Assembly: GCA_040374085.1 (NCBI GenBank)
Contig: JBEIVB010000007.1
Span: 1 to 46,926 of the forward strand
Length of the DNA stretch: 46,926 nt
Direction: 5' to 3'
Source: JBEIVB01 sp040374085
Lineage (GTDB): Bacteria > Bacteroidota > Bacteroidia > UBA4408
Notes under the pieces: generated by a model
Database searches by the model: none
What the model saw: only the letters and a program-made list of their open reading frames with translations
What the model was told of the DNA's origin: nothing
Program-made: the position numbers and the translations under genes
In this document: positions 25,069 to 33,570 of the stretch, in pieces
Numbering within the stretch: position 1 is the stretch's first letter
Layout of the letters: each line of letters begins with the position of its first letter

Positions 25069-28000
25069 TTAATAGATTAAGGTTACGCTTCCTTTCAGGG
25101 TGTGTTTTCCTCCAGAGGTATCGCGGCAGTTCAAATGCCAATGGTACACTCCGGTCATACCCCGCTGGCCACCTACTAGGCCATCCCAACCCTGCTCCAA
25201 ATCTCGGGTAAAGAACACTCTCTGTCCCCAGCGGTCAAAGATTTCAAATAGGTATTCCTTTTCGGAAATGTAGGTTCCCTTGGGACCATATGTCTCGTTT
25301 ACACCGTCCTGATTGGGAGAAAACGCATTGGCCACATAGATGATGAAGGTGCCATCTATGCGTACGGTTTTTACCACAGAGTCGCGGCAGCCAAAGGGCG
25401 AAACAGCCCTCAATTCCACCCGGAAGGTTCCGGTATCGGAGAAGGTGTGGGTAGGATGCAAAGCAAAACTGGTATCGGTGCCACCAATAAGCCATTCATA
25501 ATCTTTTCCATCGGTGGTGAGGTTCACAAGGGTTACATCCGGATGTTCTATATCGGTGGGTTGAGGAGTAGCCTGGAAGTCGGCCACAGGAATGGGATGC
25601 ACCGAAACCCATGCATCTTTTGCTTTTTTATCAACGCAGCCATTCGATGCCACGGCGACCAGGGTAACCTTATAATCTCCCGGCAAGAGATAGGTATGCA
25701 AAGGATTGTTTTGGCCACTTTGCAGGTTGTCGCCAAAATCCCAAAAAAGCTGATCGTAGCCCGAACTTTGGTTGCTGAACTGCACCGTATGCGGCATGCA
25801 ACCCGAACGCACATCTTCTGTGAAATCAGCAGTGGGACGGTCAAGTACGGTGACCTGTACCGATAAGGAATGGCTTATACTGCATGCATCGATTACCGTT
25901 ACAGAATAGGTCCCCGAATTGGCAATTACCACCGACTGAGTGGTGGCGCCGGTGCTCCATTGGTAGCTTATGCTGTTGCTTGCAAACAAGGCAACGGTTT
26001 CTCCTGCGCAGAAGGTTAATGGACCACTTGCAGAAATGGAAGGCATTGGCGGTGTTTGATTGACAACCACCGTTACGCTGGTAGAAAAAGCAGAGGAACA
26101 TCCGTTGGCATCGGAAATTTGAACCGAATAAACCCCCGATGCAGAAACGGTAATGCTTTGCGTGGTGGCTCCCGTATTCCAAGCATAACCCACTCCTGAT
26201 GTGGAGGTTAGGGTAACGCTCCCACCCTGGCAGAAGGTGAGCGGACCACTGGCACTGATGCTCGGCGCCGGAGGAAGTGGAAATATAGTTAACGCTATGG
26301 GAGCAGATGTTCCGGTTGGACACCCGTTTAAGTCAACCACCGTTACCGTGTAAGGTCCAGCATCGGTTACGAAGATGTTTTGGGTGGTTTGCCCCCCAGG
26401 TTGCCACAAGTAGCTTGCACCTGCTGATGATGATAGGGAAATGCCGTTACCTATACAAAAGCTGGTAGGACCAGCAGGAGTAACAACCGGTGGAACAACC
26501 GGTGGAAACTCAACAACGCCAATAGGTGTTGAAGCAGGGGAGATGCATCCGGCTGCGGTGGTTACCGTGGCGGTAAACACTCCGGTTGCAGAAACGGTGA
26601 TGCTCGAAGTGGTTGCTCCGTTCGACCATAAGATGCTGCCCGGGTCGTTAATGGTGAGCACCACATTGCCGCCATCGCAAAACGAGAGCGGACCGCTTGC
26701 CACCGGTATAGGCATTGGAGGATTGGGATTTACTGTTACCGCTACTGGATTGGATGCAGGGCTTACGCACCCATTTGCGTCGGTGATGATGACCGTTATG
26801 GTTTCAGATTGAGTTATGGTGATGGTATTGCTGTTAAGTCCATTGCTCCAAGTATATCCAACGGCCGGAACCGTGCTCAACACCACTTGGTTTCCGTCGC
26901 AGAAAACCAATGGGCCATTTGCCGAAATAACAGGTTGAGCCGGCAACGGATTCACGGTAACCCCAAAAGGTGTGGAAGGAGAAGATGTGCAACCGTTCCC
27001 ATCGGTTACGGTAACCACATAGTTTCCGGTGCTGTTCACGGTGATGCTTTGGGTGGTTTGTGGAGGGGTAGTGTTCCACAGGTACTGAACAGAAGGGGTG
27101 CTGGTGAGGGTGAGGGATTCCCCCTGGCAAATGGAGGAAACATTGCCCGGACTGTTGATGGCGGGTGCAGCAGGCAATTGGAAAACGGTTACAACAAGGG
27201 GGGCAGAAATGGCGGATGTGCAACCGTTGTTATCGGTTACAACGACGGTGTAATTACCCGGATTGTTTACGGTTATGGAAGGAACGCTGGGTTGTGGCCC
27301 CGGATTCCAGAGGTAACTGGCAGATGTGGGCGCGGTTAGGGTAACACTTCCCCCACTGCAAAATGAGGTGGGCCCGTTTGCCGTAATAACGGGCGTAGGT
27401 GGCAGAGGATTCACGGTTACCACTGTGGGCAGCGAAATCGGTGATACACAGAGATTCACATCGGTCACAACAACGGTAAATGTTCCAGAGGCGGATACGG
27501 TTATGCTAGATGTACTCGATCCATTCGACCAAAGAAAACTACCGGTGCCTGATGCAGAAAGCTGAACCGAGCCACCCTGACAAAAGGTGAGTGGGCCGCT
27601 GGAGGTTATTACCGGTGTGCTTGGGTTGGGATTTACCGTTACAAAAGTTGCCTGTGAAACGGCCGAGATGCAGCCTTCTGTGCTGGTTACGGTTAGAGAG
27701 AAACTACCGCTCGCAGAAACGGTTATGCTTTGCGTTGTAGCTCCATTCGACCATTGGTAAGTGTCACCAGCTGAGGAGGTTAAGGTTACGGTGCCGCCTT
27801 GGCAAAACGTGGTGGGTCCTGAGGCGGTAATGGTTGGGACAGCCGGTATGGGGTGCACAGTAACCGGAAACGAAATGGTGTCTCTACAACCCCAAGGAGA
27901 TACCCCTATTGCCGTGTAAGTGGTTGTATTGGGTGGCTGAGCAATCCAATGCAGTGTGTCCAATTGTGTTAACCCAATGTTGGGCGAGAGGAAAAGGGTA

Positions 28001-29730
28001 TCCAATCCCGGACCGCCGGCTAAGTTGATGGATTGACCGTCGCATACCTCAGCAGGATCCGGCGTTACGGTTACCGTTGGGGTAGGGTGGATGTCTACAT
28101 CAACCGGAATTTCGGAGAAGCAACCTCTTCGATCGCGCACAGTAAACACCACGTTTAGGCTCGAGTCTGCAGCAACAGCGGGGGCAGTAAAAATTGGGTT
28201 GAGCGAGTCGGTGGGAGAAAAATTGCTCAGGTAATTCATCGGAGTCCAGGTAATCACGCTGTCTGGTGCCGAACGTTTGAAAATCATGTACCATGAAAGA
28301 ACCTTTCCGTTGTCGTTCTGCGGAAGCATATCTTCCACTTTCAGTTGCCAGAGTCCGTTTACCGGACTGCCTACGAGGCTGTTGAAGGGAATGTAGCTTG
28401 CCGGGTTGGCTGCGCCGGGTCCCAAGGGCGAAGGCCGATAAACTGCACTCAAATTGCCGTTGGTGATGGTATTCACATACGGGTTTGTATTTTCTCTTCT
28501 AAAACGGGCAAAAACATACGTTGCGGCAGTTGCGCCGGTGCCGTAATTGGCGCCGCTGCCTCCTACTTGGTTGGTTAGAATTTGTGCGGAGCCGTTGGGT
28601 GCAATTAGGGTAACTTTTACATCTCCATTTCGGGAATGGTTGAGCCTTACGCCCACCTCAACCAACATGGACAAATTCAAGGGCGTCAGCACCTCGGGGT
28701 AAATCGTACTTACGTTAATCGAGTTAACAAATGCCGAACTGGGGTGGGCTATAACATCATCCGGTATGTTTTGCTGGCAACCGGCCGGAATGTTTCTCCT
28801 GAACATACGCAGAATACCGGGTATGCCGGGCATAGTTGCGTGAAAATGTGCCGTATCACCCTCGCAAATGTCAACTGAATCGGGTGTAACTACGGGTATT
28901 CTCTGGATTCCCACCTTTACCTTCAACTCTACTCTCCGGCTGACGCAGTTGTTGGCAATGTTCTGAACGAAAAAGGAGGTGTCGCGGTTAATGGTGCCGG
29001 TTTGAAAAGTAGCTCCTGTTCCAATGGGTGTATTTCCTGTTGGGCCTGAAAACCAACTGTAAGTGCCTCCTCCGCTGGCAGAAAGGAGCAGGTTTCCGTT
29101 TTGGCAAACCGAAGTATCGGTTACAGTGGGTACAGGAGTTTGAGGGTTCCCAACCACCACAACAGTGTATTCTTCTACTTCACCAAAAATTTGGTTGGCA
29201 CAGGGATCGGTAGGCACACCGGCAAACAAGGAACGCACCCTCAAACGAGTGGGGCCACACAGTGCGGTATTTGGAACATTGATGTTGTTGCTGTTGAATA
29301 CCTGAAAGCCCGCAACGCCACTCTGATAAACCATTTCGGCAGCTGAGTAGGCATTGTTTTGATTCCAATCAACCCAAACCGCAAAACCCTGACTGTAGGT
29401 GATGCCGCATTGCACATGCACCTGAAAGGCTTGTCCGCGCGCAACCGTTAGCACACGGTTAGCAATGGGCGAAAAAAAAGTATAGTTGGCAGGAGAGCAC
29501 TGAGAGTTGCATCCGGAATTTTGATTGTTGATGTTGGTGATGCCCCCAGTTGTCCAAAAACTGTTGATGACATCGTTGGTGGCAATGCCTTGGGTTCCCG
29601 ATTGGGAACAAGGGTTGGTGGTATTGGGGGTGCAATAAGGAGCCTGGCTTTTGGCAGTCTGCACAGATGCCCATGTCAGCAGTAGAGCTGCTGCAACTGA
29701 CCGGAACGAGAACTTCCCCCAGGATTTCAT
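25069..29730 (-). CDS. Secreted multidomain adhesin-like protein with CHU_C (T9SS type-B) domain
   Basis: This 1553-residue protein has a signal peptide (1-29) and a GEVED domain (about 80-192, ending GEVEEYTV). An Ig-like domain (199-272) and a second one beginning at 279 follow; the latter is interrupted by a proprotein-convertase P domain (about 305-485) and resumes to 548. One more Ig-like domain (549-626) precedes nine tandem Ig-like repeats (629-1297), two PKD domains (about 1298-1458) and a gliding-motility-associated C-terminal domain (1462-1553, starting FIIYVANAFSPNQDGVNE). The C-terminal domain directs type IX secretion. Repeats contain FC and GC cysteines likely to form a disulfide. 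It is probably surface-exposed or released and adhesive; that role is inferred from architecture. Confidence 0.95.
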   Translation of the reverse strand: MKSWGKFSFRSVAAALLLTWASVQTAKSQAPYCTPNTTNPCSQSGTQGIATNDVINSFWTTGGITNINNQNSGCNSQCSPANYTFFSPIANRVLTVARGQAFQVHVQCGITYSQGFAVWVDWNQNNAYSAAEMVYQSGVAGFQVFNSNNINVPNTALCGPTRLRVRSLFAGVPTDPCANQIFGEVEEYTVVVVGNPQTPVPTVTDTSVCQNGNLLLSASGGGTYSWFSGPTGNTPIGTGATFQTGTINRDTSFFVQNIANNCVSRRVELKVKVGIQRIPVVTPDSVDICEGDTAHFHATMPGIPGILRMFRRNIPAGCQQNIPDDVIAHPSSAFVNSINVSTIYPEVLTPLNLSMLVEVGVRLNHSRNGDVKVTLIAPNGSAQILTNQVGGSGANYGTGATAATYVFARFRRENTNPYVNTITNGNLSAVYRPSPLGPGAANPASYIPFNSLVGSPVNGLWQLKVEDMLPQNDNGKVLSWYMIFKRSAPDSVITWTPMNYLSNFSPTDSLNPIFTAPAVAADSSLNVVFTVRDRRGCFSEIPVDVDIHPTPTVTVTPDPAEVCDGQSINLAGGPGLDTLFLSPNIGLTQLDTLHWIAQPPNTTTYTAIGVSPWGCRDTISFPVTVHPIPAVPTITASGPTTFCQGGTVTLTSSAGDTYQWSNGATTQSITVSASGSFSLTVTSTEGCISAVSQATFVTVNPNPSTPVITSSGPLTFCQGGSVQLSASGTGSFLWSNGSSTSSITVSASGTFTVVVTDVNLCVSPISLPTVVTVNPLPPTPVITANGPTSFCSGGSVTLTAPTSASYLWNPGPQPSVPSITVNNPGNYTVVVTDNNGCTSAISAPLVVTVFQLPAAPAINSPGNVSSICQGESLTLTSTPSVQYLWNTTPPQTTQSITVNSTGNYVVTVTDGNGCTSSPSTPFGVTVNPLPAQPVISANGPLVFCDGNQVVLSTVPAVGYTWSNGLNSNTITITQSETITVIITDANGCVSPASNPVAVTVNPNPPMPIPVASGPLSFCDGGNVVLTINDPGSILWSNGATTSSITVSATGVFTATVTTAAGCISPASTPIGVVEFPPVVPPVVTPAGPTSFCIGNGISLSSSAGASYLWQPGGQTTQNIFVTDAGPYTVTVVDLNGCPTGTSAPIALTIFPLPPAPSISASGPLTFCQGGSVTLTSTSGVGYAWNTGATTQSITVSASGVYSVQISDANGCSSAFSTSVTVVVNQTPPMPSISASGPLTFCAGETVALFASNSISYQWSTGATTQSVVIANSGTYSVTVIDACSISHSLSVQVTVLDRPTADFTEDVRSGCMPHTVQFSNQSSGYDQLFWDFGDNLQSGQNNPLHTYLLPGDYKVTLVAVASNGCVDKKAKDAWVSVHPIPVADFQATPQPTDIEHPDVTLVNLTTDGKDYEWLIGGTDTSFALHPTHTFSDTGTFRVELRAVSPFGCRDSVVKTVRIDGTFIIYVANAFSPNQDGVNETYGPKGTYISEKEYLFEIFDRWGQRVFFTRDLEQGWDGLVGGQRGMTGVYHWHLNCRDTSGGKHTLKGSVTLIY
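25837..27846 (-). repeat. Nine tandem ~223-bp coding repeats (Ig-like, ~74 residues each)
   Basis: Each unit has the pattern P-P-x-P-x-I-x-A-S-G-P-x-x-F-C, then an aromatic-W-S/N motif, TTQSITVSASG, VTDxNGC and VTVNP. The units differ at many positions, so they are old repeats rather than recent copies. The last unit is the most divergent and lacks the GC motif in its usual form. Confidence 0.9.
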
Positions 29731-29753
29731 TGGTCAATAATAAACATTATCAC

Positions 29754-29780
29754 GAAATATAAACGAGATTGACGTGTCAA
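29754..29780 (-). promoter_or_regulatory. Weak promoter candidate for the large secreted protein
   Basis: On the minus strand TTG at 29780-29778 and TATATTTC (one mismatch to TAnnTTTG) at 29761-29754 are 16 nt apart, 23 bases before the ATG at 29730. Spacing is shorter than usual. The rest of the 269-base gap up to 30000 shows only AT-rich sequence and a short inverted repeat CCAAT/ATTGG at 29790-29805. Confidence 0.35.
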
Positions 29781-29999
29781 AAGTTTACTCCAATGTAAAT
29801 ATTGGTTTACCCATTTGTCAACATTTGGAACTTTGGGTTATCGAGAGGCTATCGGTAGTGGCATAAGATGCCGAAAATACGAGAGAGGAAACCCCCATTG
29901 GTTTTGAATTTTTGGGTTCTCAATTCAGACGCACAAGAGAAAAAATCGATCATCCATTAAATTATATAATAATACCGTTTTGGGCTATAACGTAACCAT

Positions 30000-30488
30000 C
30001 TATGCCGGAACGGGTTTGAAGGTGTGCTTAAGCGAAAACGAACCGTTTCCGTTTCTTTTAAAAGTATGGCAACAACCCGTTCCCATCTCTTCAGAGAAGC
30101 CCGGCTTCAGCAGGGCTCCAAGTTCGCTGATTCCGGGATTGTGGCCAATGAGTATGCAAGGCCCCTGCACGTGCCAATTCGACTCTAATGCCGTTAACAG
30201 TTCATAAGTTCCGCCTAAGTACAACTGAGGCAACACCATCACCTCAGTTTGTTGAATGTGTTGGTTGGGAAAAGCCAGATGAAAGGTTTGAAGGGTTCGA
30301 ACAGAGGGTGAAACCAGAATGCGTGCCGGTTTCAGTTTGTTTTGCAGGAGCCAATTAGCCAACTGCAACGCTTCACTTCTGCCCCTCGCATTAAGGGTGC
30401 GGGCAAAGTCGTGTAGTTCCGGATGTTTCCAACTTGCATGGGCATGACGAATCAGCCAAATCTCTGTAGTATTTTTGCGGGCACTCAT
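30000..30488 (-). CDS. SixA-like phosphohistidine phosphatase (histidine phosphatase family)
   Basis: The 162-residue product begins with EIWLIRHAHASW, where Arg14 and His15 are the RH pair carrying the phosphoenzyme histidine. SPSVRTLQT supplies the second Arg (64) and IGHNPGI the distal His116. Size and order match bacterial SixA proteins, which dephosphorylate histidine-phosphorylated signalling proteins. A broader acid-phosphatase role is possible. Its start is only 8 nt from the divergent propeller gene, whose promoter element falls within this coding sequence. Confidence 0.9.
   Translation of the reverse strand: MSARKNTTEIWLIRHAHASWKHPELHDFARTLNARGRSEALQLANWLLQNKLKPARILVSPSVRTLQTFHLAFPNQHIQQTEVMVLPQLYLGGTYELLTALESNWHVQGPCILIGHNPGISELGALLKPGFSEEMGTGCCHTFKRNGNGSFSLKHTFKPVPA
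30470..30477 (+). promoter_or_regulatory. -7 element TATTTTTG for the propeller-protein gene
   Basis: TATTTTTG ends 19 nt before the ATG at 30497 and lies inside the start of the SixA-like gene on the opposite strand. No clear -33 TTG at 19-21 nt. Confidence 0.45.
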
Positions 30489-30496
30489 TTCTTTTT

Positions 30497-31474
30497 ATGT
30501 CTCAATTCCGCATTTTTCTTTGTGCTGCTCTCGCAGCCTCCACCGCCTATGCGCAACTGCCCAAGACGGAGATTTTTTTATTCAAGCTGCAACGGAAAGA
30601 TACAGTCTTTTCCATTTCCGAACCCCGCAACATCAGCTTCCACGAAGGATACGACAGCCAGCCTTCTTTTTACCAAGGAGAGCCAAAGATGCTGTTTGTA
30701 TCGGAGGTAGACAGCAATCACACCGAGATCATGCGCATCGATTTGGATGAAAAGAAGCCCAAGGCACGCCGAATAACCAAGACCAAGGAAAATGTGTACT
30801 CGCCTCGCGCTTACGGCCGTGAACAGCGCATCAGCGCCATCAAAGGTCCGGAACAGCGTCTGGCCTCATTCAGTATAGATGGAAAACAAGAAGACACGCT
30901 CTTCACCCATCCCGATAGTTTGGCATATTACACCTGGTACAACGACAGCACTCAGGCGGTTGCCATGGTGCTAAGCAATCCGCATAAGCTGGTCCTCTTC
31001 AAGCGTGACAGTGCCGGTGTGCGTGAACTTGCCCAACGGGTGGGGCGCAGCATGTGGGTGTGGAAAAAAGGAGTGCTGTTTGTGCAGCATCCTGAAAAAT
31101 CCGGGCAACGCTCCTCCATTCGCTACATCGATTTTTCTAAAGGCGGAAAGGTGTATCCAGTAATGGAACTTCCGGGGCCGGGTGAGGATTTTGGCTTGCA
31201 CGGAGATGTGCTGTTTACCAGCGATACAGCCGGACTGCTCTTTTGTGAGTTCATGGAAAATCGGGTTTGGAAAAGGGTGTTGAATGAAAGCAAAGTTTCG
31301 ATCAAAGGGGCAACCCGCATGGTACCCAGACCAGGACTAACCGAAATGGCCTTGGTGTTGCCCGAGGAGCCGTGGATGTTGGTTGCACCGCCGGAACCCA
31401 AGCCAAAAGAAGGCGCAAAAACTCCTGCCCGTAAGGTGCAGGAGAAACAGAAAAAAGGCACCGAAAAAAAATAG
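30497..31474 (+). CDS. Secreted TolB/WD40-like propeller protein of unknown function
   Basis: The 325-residue protein starts with a signal peptide (MSQFRIFLCAALAASTAYAQ). The body shows repeated blade-like strands, for example PSFYQGEPKMLFVSEVDSNHTEIMRIDLD and YTWYNDSTQAVAMVLSNPHKLVLF, resembling TolB-type beta-propellers of Bacteroidota. The C-terminal tail after about 300 is lysine- and glutamate-rich (PKPKEGAKTPARKVQEKQKK) and probably disordered. There is no T9SS sorting domain. It most likely sits in the periplasm. Function is unknown. Confidence 0.8.
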   Translation: MSQFRIFLCAALAASTAYAQLPKTEIFLFKLQRKDTVFSISEPRNISFHEGYDSQPSFYQGEPKMLFVSEVDSNHTEIMRIDLDEKKPKARRITKTKENVYSPRAYGREQRISAIKGPEQRLASFSIDGKQEDTLFTHPDSLAYYTWYNDSTQAVAMVLSNPHKLVLFKRDSAGVRELAQRVGRSMWVWKKGVLFVQHPEKSGQRSSIRYIDFSKGGKVYPVMELPGPGEDFGLHGDVLFTSDTAGLLFCEFMENRVWKRVLNESKVSIKGATRMVPRPGLTEMALVLPEEPWMLVAPPEPKPKEGAKTPARKVQEKQKKGTEKK

Positions 31475-31496
31475 TTGCCTTTTTCGCCCCGAGTTG

Positions 31497-31526
31497 TTGT
31501 GCAATAAAATCCCTCCCTTATATTTG
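31497..31526 (+). promoter_or_regulatory. Promoter of tRNA-Asp: TTG-N19-TATATTTG
   Basis: TTG at 31497-31499 and TATATTTG at 31519-31526 match the consensus with 19-nt spacing, 14 nt before the tRNA. Confidence 0.8.
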
Positions 31527-31540
31527 CAGCATGATTTTCT

Positions 31541-31614
31541 GGTTTGGTAGTTCAGCTGGTTAGAATACGTGCCTGTCACGCACGGGGTCGCGGGTTCGAG
31601 TCCCGTCCAGACCG
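31541..31614 (+). tRNA. tRNA-Asp (GTC)
   Basis: A 74-nt cloverleaf starts GGTTTGG, pairing with CCAGACC (one G-U). The anticodon loop CTGTCAC carries GTC at 31575-31577, and the T-arm is GGGTTCGAGTCCC. CCA is not encoded. It is followed by an intrinsic terminator. Confidence 0.97.
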
Positions 31615-31626
31615 CTAGAAAACAAG

Positions 31627-31658
31627 CCCTCCGGTGTTCAATACCCGGAGGGTTTTTT
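31627..31658 (+). terminator. Intrinsic terminator after tRNA-Asp
   Basis: CCCTCCGG (31627-31634) pairs with CCGGAGGG (31645-31652), followed by six T residues. Thirteen bases downstream of the tRNA. Confidence 0.92.
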
Positions 31659-31767
31659 ATTTGATACTGGTTTTAATTCCCGCTACATCTAACCCAATCG
31701 CCAGGGTGCTCCAAAATCGGAACGAATGTGCTGCACAATCCTTTTGCTTTATTGCATCAGGTGACGC

Positions 31768-31806
31768 AAAAAAAAAAGCCCGAAGAAAAATCTTCGGGCT
31801 TTTTTT
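31768..31806 (-). terminator. Intrinsic terminator of rpsT
   Basis: AAAGCCCGAAGA pairs with TCTTCGGGCTTT around a four-A loop. Poly-A and poly-T on the two sides make it potentially bidirectional. It lies 16 bases beyond the rpsT stop. Confidence 0.92.
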
Positions 31807-31821
31807 AGGAATGCTTTTGCA

Positions 31822-32076
31822 TTATGCCAACGCACTCACCTTTTTGGTAAGCATTGATTTGATGTTGGCTGCCTTGTTCTTGTGAATCACGCCTTTCTTT
31901 GCCAATTTGTCTACCATGCTGATTACGGATGGAAGTGCGTTCTCGGCTTCTTTCTTATCGTTGCTGATTCGGATAGACTTGATGGCGTTCCGGGTGGTCT
32001 TAGCATAGTAGCGATTGCTGAGACGCTTGGTGTCGTTACTCCGGATGCGTTTTTTGGCGGATTTGTGGTTGGCCAT
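31822..32076 (-). CDS. rpsT: 30S ribosomal protein S20
   Basis: The 84-residue product begins MANHKSAKKRIRSNDTKRLSNR, the standard S20 N-terminus, and is a lysine/alanine-rich helical protein ending HKNKAANIKSMLTKKVSAL. It binds 16S rRNA in the small subunit. It is 17 nt downstream of tRNA-Glu on the same strand and shares its promoter by position, with its own hairpin terminator after the stop. Confidence 0.97.
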   Translation of the reverse strand: MANHKSAKKRIRSNDTKRLSNRYYAKTTRNAIKSIRISNDKKEAENALPSVISMVDKLAKKGVIHKNKAANIKSMLTKKVSALA

Positions 32077-32093
32077 GGATTTGGTGTTTTTAG

Positions 32094-32165
32094 TAGCCCA
32101 TAGGGGAATCGAACCCCTGTTTCAAGAATGAAAATCTTGCGTCCTAACCCCTAGACGAATGGGCC
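32094..32165 (-). tRNA. tRNA-Glu (TTC)
   Basis: Read on the minus strand the 72-nt cloverleaf begins GGCCCATTCGTCTAG and ends ATGGGCTA. The anticodon loop TTTTCAT gives TTC (32132-32130), and the T-arm is GGGGTTCGATTCCCC. CCA is not encoded. It precedes rpsT by 17 nt. Confidence 0.96.
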
Positions 32166-32183
32166 TTGTTTTGTTTGGGAGCG

Positions 32184-32213
32184 CAAATATAAGGTCAATT
32201 TTTTTCTGAACAA
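32184..32213 (-). promoter_or_regulatory. Promoter of tRNA-Glu and rpsT: TTG-N19-TATATTTG
   Basis: On the minus strand TTG at 32213-32211 and TATATTTG at 32191-32184 are 19 nt apart, the same layout as the tRNA-Asp promoter, 18 nt before the tRNA. Confidence 0.8.
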
Positions 32214-32244
32214 GTACTCTGCATATTTTTTCATCATGTAATCC

Positions 32245-32270
32245 AAAAAAAAAAGGGAGCTGTTGCTCCC
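32245..32270 (-). terminator. Intrinsic terminator of the thrS-infC-rpmI-rplT unit
   Basis: GGGAGC and GCTCCC form a 6-bp stem with a four-base loop, followed on the minus strand by ten T residues, about 27 bases past the rplT stop. Confidence 0.9.
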
Positions 32271-32297
32271 CTTTTCACCTTCATTTCAGTTGAAACT

Positions 32298-32642
32298 CTA
32301 CTTTACTTGATCTAAAATGGCTTTGAATGCCTCCGGATGGTTCATGGCCAAGTCGGCGAGTACCTTGCGGTTTAGACCGATGTTGGCTTTGTGAAGTTTG
32401 CCCATCAAATCGGAGTAGGAGAGGCCATGCATGCGCGCACCGGCGTTGATGCGGTTGATCCACAAGCCACGGAAGTTGCGCTTCTTGGTCTTGCGGTCGC
32501 GGTAGGCATAGGTTAAGCCCTTCTCGAGAATGTTTTTGGCAATGGTGTAGACGTTCTTACGTGCACCCCAATATCCTTTGGTTTGATTTAGGATTTTTTT
32601 CCTCCTCGCTCGGGAGGCTACGTGGTTTACTGACCTTGGCAT
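32298..32642 (-). CDS. rplT: 50S ribosomal protein L20
   Basis: The 114-residue product begins MPRSVNHVASRARRKKILNQ and contains GYWGARKNVYTIAKN and LWINRINAGARMHGLSYS, all standard L20 segments. L20 binds 23S rRNA and is needed for early assembly of the large subunit; in some bacteria it represses its own operon. It is 109 nt downstream of rpmI, a gap long enough for a translational control element, though I see no recognisable L20 leader fold. An intrinsic terminator follows. Confidence 0.98.
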   Translation of the reverse strand: MPRSVNHVASRARRKKILNQTKGYWGARKNVYTIAKNILEKGLTYAYRDRKTKKRNFRGLWINRINAGARMHGLSYSDLMGKLHKANIGLNRKVLADLAMNHPEAFKAILDQVK

Positions 32643-32751
32643 GAGTTGAGTGGTTTTGGGTTCAGCGGCAAAAGGTTTTGCTCTTTAAGGCTTGAACACC
32701 GGGTTAAACATGTGTTTTGTTTACCAAATAAAACGTTGGGCTGATGATGAA

Positions 32752-32952
32752 TCACTTGCCCATGAGCAGCATACGCTTCACATTGCCCATGTCCGCTGGG
32801 TTTACCAGGGCAGCATGTGTGAGGCCGCGCTTGCGCTTGGTGCTCTTTTTGGTTAGGATGTGGCTTTTAAACGCATGCTTGCGCTTAATTTTGCCGGAAC
32901 CGGTAACGGAGAATCGCTTCTTCGCACTGGAGTTGGTTTTCATTTTTGGCAT
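32752..32952 (-). CDS. rpmI: 50S ribosomal protein L35
   Basis: The 66-residue product begins MPKMKTNSSAKKRFSVTGSGK and ends with KRMLLMGK, characteristic of L35. It is very basic and binds the large ribosomal subunit. It lies 27 nt after infC and 109 nt before rplT in the conserved infC-rpmI-rplT order. Confidence 0.98.
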   Translation of the reverse strand: MPKMKTNSSAKKRFSVTGSGKIKRKHAFKSHILTKKSTKRKRGLTHAALVNPADMGNVKRMLLMGK

Positions 32953-32979
32953 GGCACAGAGATATATTGAAATGAAGGT

Positions 32980-33543
32980 TTACTTTTTCTTGGGGGCAAT
33001 CATAATGTTCATTTTCTTCCCTTCCAGAACGGGCATCTGCTCTACTTTGCCGAAATCGGCAAGCTCTTGGGCAAATTTAAGCAACAGAATCTCGCCTTTG
33101 TCTTTGAACAAAATCGAACGGCCACGGAAAAAAACATACGCTTTAACTTTAGCGCCTTCTTCCAAAAACTTAATGGCGTGGTTCTTTTTGAAGTTGAAAT
33201 CGTGTTCGTCGGTTGTTGGCCCAAAACGAATCTCTTTCACCACCACCTTCAGGGTTTTGGCTTTGATTTCTTTCTGCTTCTTTTTCTGCTCGTAAAGAAA
33301 CTTCTTGTAGTCAATGATTTTGGCTACCGGCGGATCGGCCGTGGGTGATATCACCACTAGGTCGAGCTCTGCGTTCCGAGCCATGCGAAGGGCTTCGGCC
33401 GTTTCCAGAACCACATTCCCTGCCTCATCTCCAACCAAGCGTACACGCGGTACGCGAATGTGTTCGTTGATGGCATGGGCTGCCTCTTTTTGGATTTGGC
33501 GTACGGGCCGCGGGCCTCTGGGGACGTATCCTGGACTACTCAA
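32980..33543 (-). CDS. infC: Translation initiation factor IF-3 with non-AUG start
   Basis: The 187-residue product contains the N-domain INEHIRVPRVRLVGDEAGN, the linker with KIIDYKKFLYEQKKKQKE, and the C-domain VKEIRFGPTTDEHDFNFK and GRSILFKDKGEILL. IF-3 binds 30S subunits and checks start codons. No ATG occurs between the thrS stop and the first conserved residues; the best start is the TTG at 33543, preceding SSPGYVPRGPR. In E. coli infC uses AUU and IF-3 represses its own translation, and the non-AUG start here suggests the same control. The gene follows thrS by 27 nt. Confidence 0.95.
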   Translation of the reverse strand: MSSPGYVPRGPRPVRQIQKEAAHAINEHIRVPRVRLVGDEAGNVVLETAEALRMARNAELDLVVISPTADPPVAKIIDYKKFLYEQKKKQKEIKAKTLKVVVKEIRFGPTTDEHDFNFKKNHAIKFLEEGAKVKAYVFFRGRSILFKDKGEILLLKFAQELADFGKVEQMPVLEGKKMNIMIAPKKK

Positions 33544-33570
33544 AGGGTTGGGGTTTGGTGAAAACTTGTT

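Noticed and set aside
25841..27339. ORFs of 160 and 176 codons in the repeat region
   Set aside because: Shadows generated by the repetitive coding sequence of the large secreted protein.
25837..27846. Could the regular repeats be a CRISPR array?
   Set aside because: Units are about 223 bp, diverged and in frame, encoding Ig-like domains; no short identical repeats with spacers.
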